This document shows positions 26,301 through 39,297 of a DNA stretch of 64,000 bases, piece by piece (position 1 is the stretch's first letter; each line of letters starts with the position of its first letter). The notes beneath the pieces were generated by a model. The model was not told where the DNA came from and did not search any database. It worked only from the letters and a program-made list of their open reading frames with translations. The DNA lies in assembly GCF_052324685.1 (NCBI RefSeq), contig NC_135220.1, forward strand, positions 24,408,823 to 24,472,822, written 5' to 3'. Source of the stretch: Brachyhypopomus gauderio. Its lineage: Eukaryota; Chordata; Actinopteri; Gymnotiformes; Hypopomidae. A program made the position numbers and the translations under genes.

Positions 26301-27922
26301 GGTACATGAATCTTTCTTGTCCCGGGCCCCAGCAAGACTGTCAACGGGCCTGGTGTCACCTTCTGTGCATGTTATCAGGCCAAAATCACCAGGGTATGTA
26401 AACTTTTGATCAGGGTCATTTGGATGTGTTTGGTTGTCATTATAATTAAAAAAGAGAAAACACAGTGGTTGGACAATAAATGGCTTCACCCAACTACTAA
26501 CCATGAGTGGAAAAAAGGTTTGTGTGTTATCATTAATATTCTCTGAGAAAAGGCCAAGAAAACAAAAATTCTGCCGGGGTATGTAAACTTTTGAGCACAA
26601 CTGTGTATATATATATATATATTTGTACAAAACGTAATAACTTAATAAATAAATAATAAAACTTAATAAGAGCTTAATGTTTACTTAATGTTTGTTTGGG
26701 GGGTGTTCACATCATGAAGACAAAGAGAGCATATTTTAAAACCAGTTCTTTGCATTGTTTAGACCACAGCTTTTCGGGATTTCTCCATGATTCGTGATGA
26801 GGCCATGAACATGATCCAGAAAGCTTTTGCAATTTTAGACGAGGAATTCCAAAAACTAGACAGGTACCGAATCGTGTACAAATAGACTGGATGCTTGACG
26901 AACTCCATGAGTATGAACTCAATGACTGAATATATGAGTCAGCATTTGGTGAGGAGAAGTTTGAGAAATTGAAAATTTTCTTCTAAGGTTTTCTGTGTAC
27001 CAAAATACCAGTGAGAAAATATTTATCATCTTGCAGCAGATTCTGCAAATAAACCTAATCTCTTTTTTTTTTGCAAATTAAACTCTTTTTGTTTGGGTTT
27101 GTAATTTGTCTCTCTGTAAATAGGGAAAGGTTAGAGCTATCACAAGCAAAAGAAGCACTACAATGTGAAAGAGAGACGTACAATGAATTTCACCAAAGGC
27201 AGACACAGGTGTGTTGAATTCAAGTGTATATCTGTGTAACTGCATAATTAAAACAACTTTTCTTATAATTATCTTAAACAAATGTTTTCATTTGATTGGC
27301 TTTTTTTTCCTCAAAACGTAAATTTTACATTCTAGATATTTGGTATTTTGTCTATGACATCTTCTCTTTGAGGCGATGGATAAAGGAAGTTGGGCTTGTG
27401 GTTCTTGTTGAACAGGAACTTCAGGAAATGTTGGTGAGGCACAAAGTTCAGAACGAGGCCTGGTTACGGGCTCGAGCCGAGGAGAATGACAAGGAGCGGA
27501 AGGAGCTGTGTAAACTCAGGGTGTGTGACCACAAACAGCTACTCAGTGCTCACTGCAGCCATGTTTTACAGGAGGGTTACTATTTATATGTGGTAACATC
27601 TGACTAGGCAGAGACAAGTTTCAGCCCCAGTAATTATTCCACACTATGTGTGGTTGAACCTCATACTTAACTAATTATCAACCATTTGTCAACAAAAGAA
27701 GAAGAAGAATCGCGATAACAAAAATGGTGCAATGTACTGGTTCAAAGCAGTGTTAGCTGGTCTAATATAGCACGCCATAGACTGGTGCCTGTGATCAGTG
27801 GTGAATGTTCTGTCCAGGAGGAAGTGCTTCATGAGCAGGAGAAGCTGAAGGAAGAGCAGAGCAGCATCCAAAAACGCAGTGAGCACCTCCTGTCCATTAT
27901 GCAGCAGTTCAAAGGCATGTGA
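18969..27922 (+). CDS. Kelch-repeat protein with C-terminal coiled coil (RABEPK-like)
   Basis: Eighteen exons: 18,969-19,030; 19,444-19,504; 19,609-19,651; 19,960-20,038; 20,127-20,215; 20,765-20,911; 21,103-21,154; 21,551-21,651; 21,845-21,930; 22,057-22,138; 22,227-22,312; 22,733-22,820; 22,907-22,955; 23,228-23,315; 26,763-26,863; 27,124-27,208; 27,416-27,520; 27,818-27,922. They sum to 503 codons (502 aa). Residues about 20-310 hold six kelch blades, each with a hydrophobic strand plus GG: AFLFGG, LYLFGG, IYVYGG, IFLFGG, IYLFGG, MYVFGG. They would fold as a beta-propeller for protein binding. The last about 130 residues (exons 15-18) are charged and helical, E/K/Q-rich, typical of a coiled coil. 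No catalytic residues are seen. The nearest family by eye is Rab9-effector-like kelch proteins; the orthologue is not identified. Exon 2 ends in a GC donor. Confidence 0.85.
19505..19608 (+). other. Probable GC-AG intron in the kelch gene
   Basis: Exon 2 must end after the codons GTG TCT GAG to keep frame with exon 3, which starts GTA GTC CAG and runs on into Y-L-N-D-F-Y-M-I-T. The bases after GAG are GCATGT, so the donor is GC, not GT. Using the GT four bases further on shifts the frame and destroys the next kelch blade. The acceptor is a normal TTCTTCAG. Confidence 0.7.
22521..22656. mobile_element. G-run repeat element, copy 2, in kelch intron 11
   Basis: A 136-bp relative of the element at 3,673-4,012. 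It starts CATGGATGTAATTTTGATTT and ends CCCCCCAAAATTACGTCACT. The middle shares long identity with copy 1, including TTAAATATTTGGTTTTAACT and the GGGGGGGACCAAAACCGGCTT stretch. It is flanked by direct copies of GGCTGAAAC (22,512-22,520 and 22,657-22,665). Non-coding, intronic. Confidence 0.7.
23329..23379. repeat. (TA)n microsatellite in kelch intron 14
   Basis: An almost pure TA run a few bases after the exon 14 donor. It may be hard to assemble. Confidence 0.95.
23424..24057 (+). pseudogene. Degenerate Tc1-like transposase fragment
   Basis: Plus-strand nucleotide and protein remnants match the layout of a Tc1-family transposase: a helix-turn-helix region with W-S-K-D-G, then E-Q-W-K-R-V-T-W-C-D-E-S around the first catalytic Asp, then L-P-G-E-E-M-T-P-G-R-T-I-G-R-R. 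Stops and frame changes are scattered, so it is long dead. The element stops at 24,057-24,073, where a younger Tc1 begins in a short TA run. The downstream half with the other catalytic residues is missing. Confidence 0.65.
24366..25296 (-). pseudogene. Tc1 transposase, one frameshift
   Basis: The reading frame starts at 25,296 with M-G-K-A-K-E-L-S. It shows the paired-like helix-turn-helix DNA-binding region, a basic G-R-P-T motif (AT-hook-like), and the first catalytic Asp in N-V-I-W-S-D-E-T-K. After S-L-M-L-W-G-C it shifts frame near 24,707-24,712. The rest continues in another frame through F-Q-H-D-N-H-P-K (second Asp) and L-N-I-I-E-S-L-W (the Glu of DDE) to 24,366. Family proteins are about 340 aa and the two parts together cover nearly that. 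I found one frame lesion, so this copy is recent but probably inactive. Confidence 0.85.
25458..26352. mobile_element. Non-autonomous hAT-like element inserted in the Tc1
   Basis: 895 bp with inverted ends CAGCCCCGTCGACAG and CTGTCAACGGGCCTG (13 of 15 match). It is flanked by an exact 8-bp duplication, GTGTCACC (25,450-25,457 and 26,353-26,360), the hAT signature. It lies between the transposase gene and the right inverted repeat of the Tc1, so it is younger. The interior has a CpG-rich patch (26,160-26,290), a run of 18 G (26,285-26,302) and no long ORF. Confidence 0.8.
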
Positions 27923-28404
27923 AGACACTGTCTCCATGGCAACCGGAGGAGGAGAGGGGCTGAGTTTTGTTTTGCGTTGCACTTCTTCACTGCCGTTTCT
28001 GTGTGTTGGTGTGTTTAGTTCACATTCTGTATTTTAATCACTGTAAACATGCATGCATAGGTGGTATATTTGCATAATTGCTGTTAGTTTTGTAGAACAG
28101 TAAAATGATGGCCTTATGTAACTAAAGGTGGTCTGACAGTTTGTGTGTTTTGTACAATGTACTATTGTGAAAACTACCCCAGATGTTTAAACCTCAAACC
28201 CCCCCCCAACCCTGTAAAAAACAAAAACAAACAAAACACAAGCAAGTGAACATTACTTTTCATTCATTCTACTGAAATCAGATTAATGTACATCATTTAT
28301 TATTACTAATTATTTAATTAATTATTTAGTTTTCCTTTAATTATAATTATATAGTCTTCAATACTAACATTTTGACCTTTGATCAGATCTTTTTATATAG
28401 GCAC

Positions 28405-28410
28405 AATAAA
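28405..28410 (+). promoter_or_regulatory. Candidate polyadenylation signal of the kelch gene
   Basis: AATAAA lies 483 bases after the stop codon in AT-rich sequence. It is the first consensus hexamer I noticed downstream. Confidence 0.4.
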
Positions 28411-28980
28411 AAAATGTACCTGCTAATAAATATATTTGGAAAAATATTAATAAATGGTAGTAGAAAAATCCATTATGACAGTTTATTATAACCTTCAGAA
28501 GTCATTTTGCTAAGCATTACAAAGTGGAAGATAAACCTTGTTACATGAAATTAAAACCGAGGTACTTCTGTCAATGAGCATGTTGTTGTTTTTGTTTGCG
28601 TGGTTTTCTTGTTGTTGCTTTGTGTTGTCCAAGCTGGATGCAAGGTCCTATTACTAGTACGAGAACCCATTTAAAATGTCTCGAGTTATCTCCTGTAACA
28701 TTTTATACTCACTACGAAATTGCTACAAAATGAGAATTTGCAGTGAAAACAGCGTTCTGTCTTTATTCTGATAGCTGTCGGAGTCTGGATATACACCAAA
28801 ATACATTCCCCAAGTTTTACCAAAGGAATTACCTATATTTCGTAAACTGCAGTATTACAGTATGTACGATGTGCTATTCAGTTATATATTATTTATTCCA
28901 TGGATTATTTACTTATTTGTTTATTTATGTAAACGGTATAATGTGCTACTGCATGATTTAACTGAAATCAGACAATAAGG
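28411..28980. other. AT-rich intergenic stretch
   Basis: I see nothing codable here. It separates the kelch gene 3' end from the CpG-rich region assigned to the spin1 promoter. Confidence 0.4.
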
Positions 28981-30283
28981 GTTTTTAGGGGGCGCAGAGG
29001 ATGACACCCCCCTCCTCCTCCCCTGTCGCAGTGTCTGCGCAAGCACATGCAATTTTGCCCTCAAGTTTAGAGCAGAGGGAAAAGATGGAAAATGTACAAT
29101 GCCTCACTATTTTGCAGGAAGGTTGGGTTTATTGCGCCAGACGTCTCCAACAGTGTAGCACTATTTAGCCGAGAGAAGGGGAGGGGAAGGTTCGGCCGCA
29201 GTTGGGGCCGCCTATGCTCATCAAACGGTGGCTGATTGAGGAGACGGGGGAGAGCAGGAGAGGAATTTTTCCCGTAGCATTCTATAAAATGTACAATAAA
29301 AAGGGTAAGCTGATGAATAACGACAAACGTGCAGATGTTTTGGCGCTACGTGAGAAGTGTGGAAGAGACTGCTGGCGAGAGAATAGGTTTTTTCAAGCGT
29401 ACAGTTGTCGTTGAAGGCTTGATCCAGACATTTCTGTTTTCATTTGAAATGTGTTTCTTGTCAGGCAGGGTACAGTCCCTCCTTTGTTCGGCCGCGACCG
29501 CTTCACTGCTCTCCTCTGCTGCGGGGATTGTAAATAATAGTGAGGCAACATGGCTGACATAGCTGTTGCTGGTTAGGTAGGATAGCTGGCTAATGTCTGT
29601 GATTTTTAGATAGATATATTAGCTTATGTACAGTTTATCTCCGGCATTGGGCTGTTTCAAATGTGTGACTAACAGTATTTTGGGCCCCCCCTAGAATACC
29701 TACAACCTCTGCAGACGAGGTTAGCTAAGGTATTCGTTGGTGCATAGTTAGCTAGCCAACTAGCCAGTGCTCACCATTTGACGAATGTTTGGTGTTAAAA
29801 TATTGCTAGCCCACGCTAGCGAGAAAGCCAAACAGGCAATTTAAATACTTGTAATAATTATGACATTTAGTCTATGTGCGTTTATAATAGGAAAGAACAC
29901 AACTGCACCCATTGGCTCTACCACAACGAACTTTCATAGGGAAAATTATTTTAAACGTATCTGGTTCATGTGAGCTAGCTAGCTATCCTAGCAAGTTAGC
30001 GAGCTAGCTAATAGCTGGTCATCTAAATTGAATATTTTATTCGTTGGCCTTCTTCTGAAAAATTGCATTTTTACTTTCTCCGTAAGAAGTTACTAATTTA
30101 ACTTGTGCAAATTAACTGAGACAAATGTTGGACTACAGACATCTTATGAAACGGTGAAGTAACTTGTCAACTTAATGTTCTCTCCCATTAGCCACATTTG
30201 CCTTTTGCTGGCAACACTGAAACGCAATCCTGCTAACTGATCTTACTGCATTGTTGAATGTCCTCGCCAATTTGAAATTTAAG
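28980..30283 (+). promoter_or_regulatory. Putative spin1 promoter and 5' UTR region
   Basis: Between about 28,980 and 29,560 the GC and CpG content rises clearly over the flanks. A good donor, AATTTAAG followed by GTGAGCG, ends a possible non-coding exon at about 30,282. The next acceptor in the right place is CTACATCCAG at 33,048-33,057, just before the spin1 ATG, implying a 2.8-kb 5' UTR intron. Inferred from sequence only. Confidence 0.35.
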
Positions 30284-33061
30284 GTGAGCGTCTCTTCATT
30301 CTTAGATAACTACAGTCAGAAACACCAGCCTGAAACCCTAGGTCAGATTGCACCCTGAAACCATTACATACGATGGAATGAATCATTCGTAGGAAACCAT
30401 GTTTTGTTTCAAGGGGGCGGGGGTGCCGCGCCAGTTAAATTGTCTCTCACGACAGTCTGCTGAACATTTTGTAGGGCACCTCTACAGGATTAATTGATCA
30501 ATTACGGCACCGAGTAGGCTTACGAGTAGGCCCTGCTCATAGTGAGAACCTCGTCTAGCATATAATATAGTTAATGTGTGCTTTTGTTCGAAGCCATGAT
30601 GGATATCTTAAAGAATTTAAAGGATTCACTCAATGAGTCCTTTTTCGTCGTTTGTAAACTGTGGTATAACTTAATATATCGTAGTAATTTAATATGCACT
30701 TAAAATATTAGGTATTTATCTTCTAGTGGATTGGCTTTTATGGACTGTTAAACCACATGCCAATAGATAGCACTTATGTCATGGAGTCCATCTGGTGAAG
30801 GAAAGAGCGGTTGAAGGTGTACAAATGTTCTTGGAGATAACTAATTGTGGGAGATCAGTTTGTGTATCTGAGTCGGAATCTGCTGTCACCAGATTGTAAA
30901 AAGTTTTCCTTTATTCACTTATCTTATTCCAGCATGAAGACCTTGACTATTCACATTCTTGCATTCTATGAATGTGTTCTTACTGATCAATTAGCCCTAA
31001 CTACCAGCAGCGTAATGACATGCAGAATTGTCTTTGTTCAGATTTAATTTGGAAATGAAATGAGTATAAATAAATGCATGAGAAAGATGTGCCTATCTTT
31101 AGTGTCGCTACAGATCTGAGCTTGAGAATCCTGTGCTAAAGCCTCTCAGACAGCTGTTTTGCCTGATTATTGACACCTTTGCATCACCGGTCATGCTTCT
31201 TTGGAAACTACTACACAACTGTGGTTGCAGTAGTTCCAGTGAAAATTTGACAGATGCAAGCTTTTCACAGAACCAAAGATAGCTACAACTGATACTAGGA
31301 TCATGATGCTTCATATTATGTACATTTTCAGTCTTTTATGTCAAATTTGTTCCTTTAATTTGAGTAAATTGGCCTAGTGAAAGTGTTCACTCCAGACCCT
31401 AATGCTTTTTTCTTTCTCTGAGAAAGGGCCCTCTGTCCCTAATATGTTCTCTCCCCATCAGAACTGTATTTTTCATACAATACAAGTCATCTGTCTGGTT
31501 ATGGTATAATTCTTAAGGTTTGATGGTTTGAGCACTGGTGTCGGCACAGGCTAAGTTGTAATGCAAATTTTTACACAGCTGTATTTGATATCACAGTTAC
31601 GCATGTATTTTGGTATCGCTCATTCAGAATTGAATTGATTCAGAATTGACTTAGAAGATTAAACTATGTGGTCACCATTTTATGATGGTCTATTTTGTGT
31701 GATTTGGCAACACAAGGTTACTCTGCACTAGTAATCAAGCGACTTTTAATGTAGAATGATCCTGATGTGTTATGTAATGCCCCCAACTTAGCTGACTAAA
31801 TTATGTATGTGTCATGTTGATGCTTGTCTGATCCAGTTACTAAGTAACTCTGAATGTTTGTGGCAGCTTTGTAGAGAGAAATAGATGCTGAAAACTAACT
31901 AACCCTTTTAGGGTTTTTTTTCACATTATCATATGGTAACAGGCATGTAATCAGTATGTTTTACTATGTTTAAGACTATGTTGATGGTTCTTAAAAGTGA
32001 AAATGTGAAATGTAAGCTTCTAAGTTTTCCACAGGCCATAGTTTTGATTTTCATGGTTAATGTTGTCAGATTATTGTGTCAATTGTTAAAAATATGTTGA
32101 AAGAATATTTTATCACACCCAAATTGAACACGAGACCTGTTAGCTTGATGGCCATAATTTGTTACCTGAGTCTTTATGCCTGACACAATGAAGGCACGAT
32201 TTAGCTACAGCCTCTTTGAAAATCAGCCTTGAAGGCACACTATTGATCAATCTCCAAATTATATATGCAATCCACTTGAAGTAATGATTTGGGTCTTAGC
32301 AACACATGCATGTGCACAACATTCATATTGGCACAAGGTAGTAAAATGGTCCCATGCAACTTTATAAGATTATATGCCTTCTTTATCAATCTTACCATAA
32401 AATGTTTTTTAGCAGTATTGAAAATAGATTGCTTCACAAATGGTATAGGCCTATTGACAAAAATCTAGGCTACTTTATTCCATTTAAAGCAGACATATTT
32501 GGAAGGCACTTTCTGTAGCAAATCTCACATTAAAGGAGCTAGGGCACACAAAAACACTGAAATGTACAGTCGAGTTAAGTGTTGCAGTTCCTGTATAAGC
32601 ATTATGGGTGAAAGACTTTTAGATTAATTGAACCAGTCCAAAAGATGACTAGTTTGACTTGATGGGTCTTGCTGAGTACATCTAGTTATTGAGTTAATTG
32701 CCTGATGAAAAGTAAAGTTATTATTTCAGTGTCAAGAAGGATATAATAATTTCTGTTTCATATTCCTCACAGGTTTTTGAAGCCCTTTCCCAAAAGTAAG
32801 AGCCTGGACAGCCTTCTGCTGGTCAAGCCCTAGATGGGCTTCCAATGACTCCAATGCCATCTGCTCTAAACCAAGGATCACCCATTCTCTTCTGCTAGTT
32901 TTGTACCCCGGGATTATATGACAGCACTTTCCCACGCTGTAATCTGGCCCCCTTTAGTTTGAACCCACCCTCCCCATTTTACCCTTTCGTTCATCAGAAA
33001 GGTTACAATTGATATTTTCACCATAGTCCGGTAGCGGGGCTGCTCCCCTACATCCAGATGA

Positions 33062-34749
<1,688 letters not shown>

Positions 34750-37700
34750 GTGGACACAAGGAAGAGGGGGGAGGGAAGGGGAGAAGGAAAGGAAGTCGAT
34801 GGAGAGCAGGAGCAGACCGACTTCGGATATGATCCACAAACTCTGCCAAAAGTTCTCGCGGAACGTTTCTTGCACCACCTTCTGGAGGCGTAGCGATGGA
34901 TATTTCACTGGAGCCTTGGATTGCCACTAGATAAGTGTCTTTTTATTATTTTTCCAGTTGAAGGGATAGCTGTGTTCAACATGATATTCCCTAAGCAAAA
35001 GTAGCTTAATGGTTGTCTTTTAGTATTGTTCATTCCTGTTGATTACCAGTGAAGAAAATGAGCAAATATGTTCTCTAGGAAAGGTTGAGGTGGGGATCAG
35101 AGTCAGTTCTCTGTCTTTAAGAGTTGACATGTTCTTTGTTTTGAATCAGGGCAGGTTAGACTGACAGAATGGCACTTAGCTCTGGAACTGTCGGTCAGGC
35201 GCGTTTTGGCCTTTCTGTGTCGTCCAACGACTCTGTTTCCATTCGCTTTGCAAAGTGACCCCAAGCAGCACCTGGCAGTGGGTACCCCCTTAGAATCATT
35301 CACACTTACTAAATTTTAGTCCTCATCTGTTTTAGATGATGCGTATTTGTAATGCACAGGAGTTTCTTGCGTTTCTTGTTCTTTTGATTCTTGTTTTGTT
35401 TTTGAATGAGATTCCTTTTCCTTATCACACGATTAAACGCTAATGATTGTTATTAAACGTTTATCTTGATCTCTTGTCATTTGACCTGTGACATTGGAGC
35501 ACTTGATTATTTGCTTCTGTAAGATATGAGATTAATCAAATTTGGTCACTTATTCGGAATATATTTAGAACCAAGTATGGTTAAACTTTGACTGACTTCA
35601 TTATATAGGTCTTCATTTGACTGACTTCATTATATAGGTCTTCTGCTGTTACAAAGATGCAGCTTCGTATTTACTGTATTTTAAGTGTATTTACAATTTA
35701 CATTTACTTTCATTGGTGCATTGATATACATGGGTGAGTTTGTGGAATTGTCTTAATTTTGAAATTTATTTCTTTTTACAATGACAGTTAAAACAGTTTC
35801 TGAGGTTATAATACATTTGTAGCGTAGTTTTTGTTTTCAAGAGAACAAGAGAGAAAGCTGGCCAATTAGTTCAACATGCTCCACAAATGTTCTACAACTC
35901 CAAGATGCATAACAAAACAAAAAATAAGTCAGTGCAGTAATAATTTAGAGGTAGCTGCATTGCAGTGCATATACAACCTTTTCTGATCTCATTTGATGAG
36001 TAAATGATTCTTTCACAATTAACCACCTTAAGATTTTTTTCTCTTTTTTTTCTTTTCTTTTTTTTTACCCCCCTTTCAGCCTTTGTTTAAATATGTCTCG
36101 CTGTGAATGCTCATCTGGTTCCAATATTTTTGATTGATTCTTTTCTATGTTCCCAATTGATCTATATGAACAAGATGACCTGAGGGGCCCTCTCTCAGGA
36201 ATGTTACGATGTTTAAAGTAACACACTCTCATAGCCGCATGTGTTTCTCATTACCTCATGTTCCTCGTTCATGGATGTTCAATCCAGTGCAGGTTCCTTC
36301 AGACTTTTGTTTTCAGTAGCGTTCAGCTGTATGTAGAAGCTTCAAGGCCTCTGAGGGGAATGGCTAATATTTTTGCCAAGCGCTCAGAGTGCCACCATGA
36401 CTTTGTTGTGCATACCAAGCACAAAAAGACCCATTTCTGCCTATAAACAGTTGATCTGACGTCACGTCACTTTTTGTGTGTGCGTGTGTTTCCTGAAGAG
36501 GTCTTCAGTTCTCCCACTATTGACCCTGACACCTTAAGGCAGACAGCCTGCTTAGCTTACCAAAAAAGAACCATGTCCGTTAAATCGTTGTGACTCTTAT
36601 ACTGTGGGGGAAGATGTCCTTGGTTATAGCTTGGGACTGTTGTGTTTGATTACTAAAAGGGAGATTGGGCTTTGTAAGAAAATGGCAATGCTTCTCTGTA
36701 ACTGTTGCAGCTACTTGTACTTACCAAAATTCTTGGTTGATTTTTTTTATTTTACATTTTTTTGTGTGGGGGAGGGGGGTGTCAAGGTAGGATTCTGTCT
36801 TATAATCTTATAAGTGGCATATGGACGTGTCATTATGCAAACAGACACCCAGAAAAGACATGTTCGAAGGATTGGCCGTTTATTTACATTTACCTACTGT
36901 AGTATTGTACCGTGTTTGATGTCAGGTCGACGTGGGAAATTTAAACAAAAATATGAACGCTAGGCCATTCTTTTTGCATGATATGAGTAGAGATGTAACT
37001 GTATGTTAGTGTGATGCATGTGTACCTGTCTTTATTTCATTTATTCGTTCCCTAAAACAAAGTTTATTGTGTTGCTAATTGTGAATTTCTTGGTTTTATT
37101 TTTACTTTGCTCCCATTTCTAAAGTAAAAGTATTTTATTTTCTACTATGCTCTATCGGATCAAATGCACTGGTCTTTTATGTGGCGTGCCAAGTAAAGGG
37201 TGAGGTACCAGTGTTAGACAGCATTTGAGGGATCATACCTTTTTTTGCCTAGTGCCCCCTGTTCAACAGGACAAAATCATGTGTGTGTGTGTGTGTGTTT
37301 GCTTTTGAAGTCCCATAATTAAGACAGTAATAATTGAGAGAGGAAAAGGCCTTACATGCTTGGGACAAAATTGTAAATGCAAGTCTGGGTGTGAAGTGTG
37401 TAAGTTTATGCGTGTGTGTGTGAGTATGAAACTTCATACTAATTATCATACATATCTGATTCAACCTTGTACATATGGAATTGGAGAGAAAGAAAAGGTT
37501 TTTTTCCTGTTCGTTGCACACTTTAGACTATGTGAAGAGAATGAAAAATGACAAATATGGTCCCTTTGAGATGCTGTTGCTCGTTAATTACTTTGTTCAA
37601 AAAAAAAAAAAGAAAATTCAGTGCAATTTGCTGATTGTTGCAGATACATGTATAGTTCAAGTTTCATGTTCTTTCCGTATAGGTAAACGGCTTCTATTGG

Positions 37701-37865
37701 ACCGCTTTTTTTTCTAAACATTGTAGATAGTTCATTTTATTTGCATTTAGAAGTATAAACACATTTTAAAACCTGTTACTTAATTCTGTAAGTAATTTTT
37801 ATAATTATTATGTAAGTCTATCCTTATAAGATTAAAAAATAAAACTTCATGTGAAACAAGGTGTC
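34750..37865 (+). other. Probable 3' UTR of spin1
   Basis: About 3.1 kb of AT-rich non-coding sequence follows the stop and ends with AATAAA at 37,838-37,843 and GT-rich sequence after it. It includes a 29-bp tandem duplication (35,587-35,644). Earlier ATTAAA hexamers near 35,430 and 35,452 could give a short form. Length is inferred. Confidence 0.45.
35587..35644. repeat. Tandem duplication, 29-bp unit x2
   Basis: Two adjacent copies of TTTGACTGACTTCATTATAT plus nine more bases, differing only at the last base. It lies in the spin1 3' UTR. Confidence 0.9.
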
Positions 37866-38370
37866 TGAATCTTTTTGGGTGGGCTTCCTCCAGTGTACAT
37901 TTATGATCCTTCATATAATGTAGTGTATAGACTTGGATCCAGCCAGTGTACTCCAACCAAATTCACATCTAGTAAACACACCACTAAATTAGTTAAGCTA
38001 TAAATATTGAAGGACAAAATGGAAACACTAAAACCTGTTCAGAAATATGTGGGTATGTGCACACATGTGCAGCATTGAGTTTGATTTGAGCTCTGAAAGT
38101 GACTACCCTGCTGTATTCCTTTTAATATACAGATACTGAAGCAACAAACAATAACACCCTTGTAAATATATAGAAGTATTTTTTTAAGTAATAAAGGAAT
38201 AAAAATAACGGAGGCTAATTTTGCTTCCTTGTTTTTCATTCATCTCATGCCGGGTCAAATCCTTTATTGTTTTGTGTGTCTTTCATTTCTTTTACATTTA
38301 TATGCTGTCTGTCTTTATCCATATTACAAATGAGGCTGTAAAAATCTGGAACAAAATGGGAATCGGAAAT

Positions 38371-38667
38371 GTATGGAAGCCCATTCCTGCCACTTGAAGA
38401 AAAAAAAATTCCATATAGTACCTCATAATTATGACTTAATATCTCATAAGTATGACTTAATATCTCAATTATGAGTTAGCATCTCGTTATTATGAGATAC
38501 TAAGTCATAATGAGATTGTAAGTCATTATTATGATATACCAAGTCAATTATGAGATACTAAGTCATAATTATGTGATTGTAAGTCATTATTATGAGATAT
38601 TAAGTCATAATTATGAGATACTATATGGACTTTTTTTTCTTCAAGTTGCAGGAATGGGCTTCCATAC
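38371..38667. mobile_element. Foldback (palindromic) MITE
   Basis: The left end, starting GTATGGAAGCCCATTCCTGC, and the right end, finishing GCAGGAATGGGCTTCCATAC, are inverted copies over about 37 bases, including an A8-9/T8 block. The interior is made of TCATAATTATGA / AGTCATAATTATGAGATACT units that are largely self-complementary, so the 297 bp could fold into one long hairpin. No coding capacity. I could not define a target duplication, so the superfamily is open. Confidence 0.75.
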
Positions 38668-39297
38668 TAAACCATTGATAAGATTAATCAAAATGAAAAC
38701 GCGTATGCAACACAGAGAAAAAAAATCAGATACATAATTTCAAAGGCAAAAAATCAGATAAATAATTTCAATGCAAAAAAAATCAGCACTAGAAAAATTC
38801 AAAGGAGTTTAAATTGCAATATCTAGTTTGATTCCATACAGAGCGACGTCGCTATTTTAACGTTAGCGTATAGACTGCTATTGAATTTGGCGCGTTAATG
38901 TACCAGCGAAACTTGTTAGGGGGTTTTACCCAATCATACAACGAGGTTGCCTACGCGTGCCTTAGAGCTCTCTAAGCGCGCTGATTGGTAGAACCGAACG
39001 TCATTTATATGGCCTTAAGGTGGATCTTAGCAAGGTTATATGTCCCTGTAATGAAAGTTTAAGTAGTGATTGCTTAGGCGGTTGTTGATTAAAAAAAACA
39101 AGGCACTTTTGGGAAAAGCTTCTGGATATTACTGGCCGATGTACTTATTACAAGATTATTTGGGAACTCGTGTCAGCTCGTGACATTTCGAAGGCTTCAT
39201 CAGTTTGAGGCTTCGTGCTACAGCTAGGATACTAACGCGTTGATTTGTCTTACCAGGTACCCTGAGTAGGAAAAGGAATTGCTTACCAACATCAATT

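Larger units (their letters stand above)
24074..26603 (-). mobile_element. Tc1/mariner transposon with 212-bp IR/DR ends, carrying a nested hAT element
   Basis: Terminal inverted repeats of about 212 bp (24,074-24,286 and 26,392-26,603) start CAGTTGTGCTCAAAAGTTTA and are nearly identical. Each carries a second copy of the AAAAGTTTACATACCC motif at its inner end, the IR/DR plan known from Sleeping Beauty-type fish elements. The left flank is TA within an AT repeat; the right flank is TGTATA, so the TA duplication is imperfect. Subtracting the 903-bp nested insertion gives a parent element of about 1.63 kb, normal for Tc1. Transposase is on the minus strand. Confidence 0.88.

Noticed and set aside
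38400-38640. CRISPR-like array of TCATAATTATGA units
   Set aside because: Units are irregular and palindromic without spacers, within an animal genome; it is a foldback MITE.
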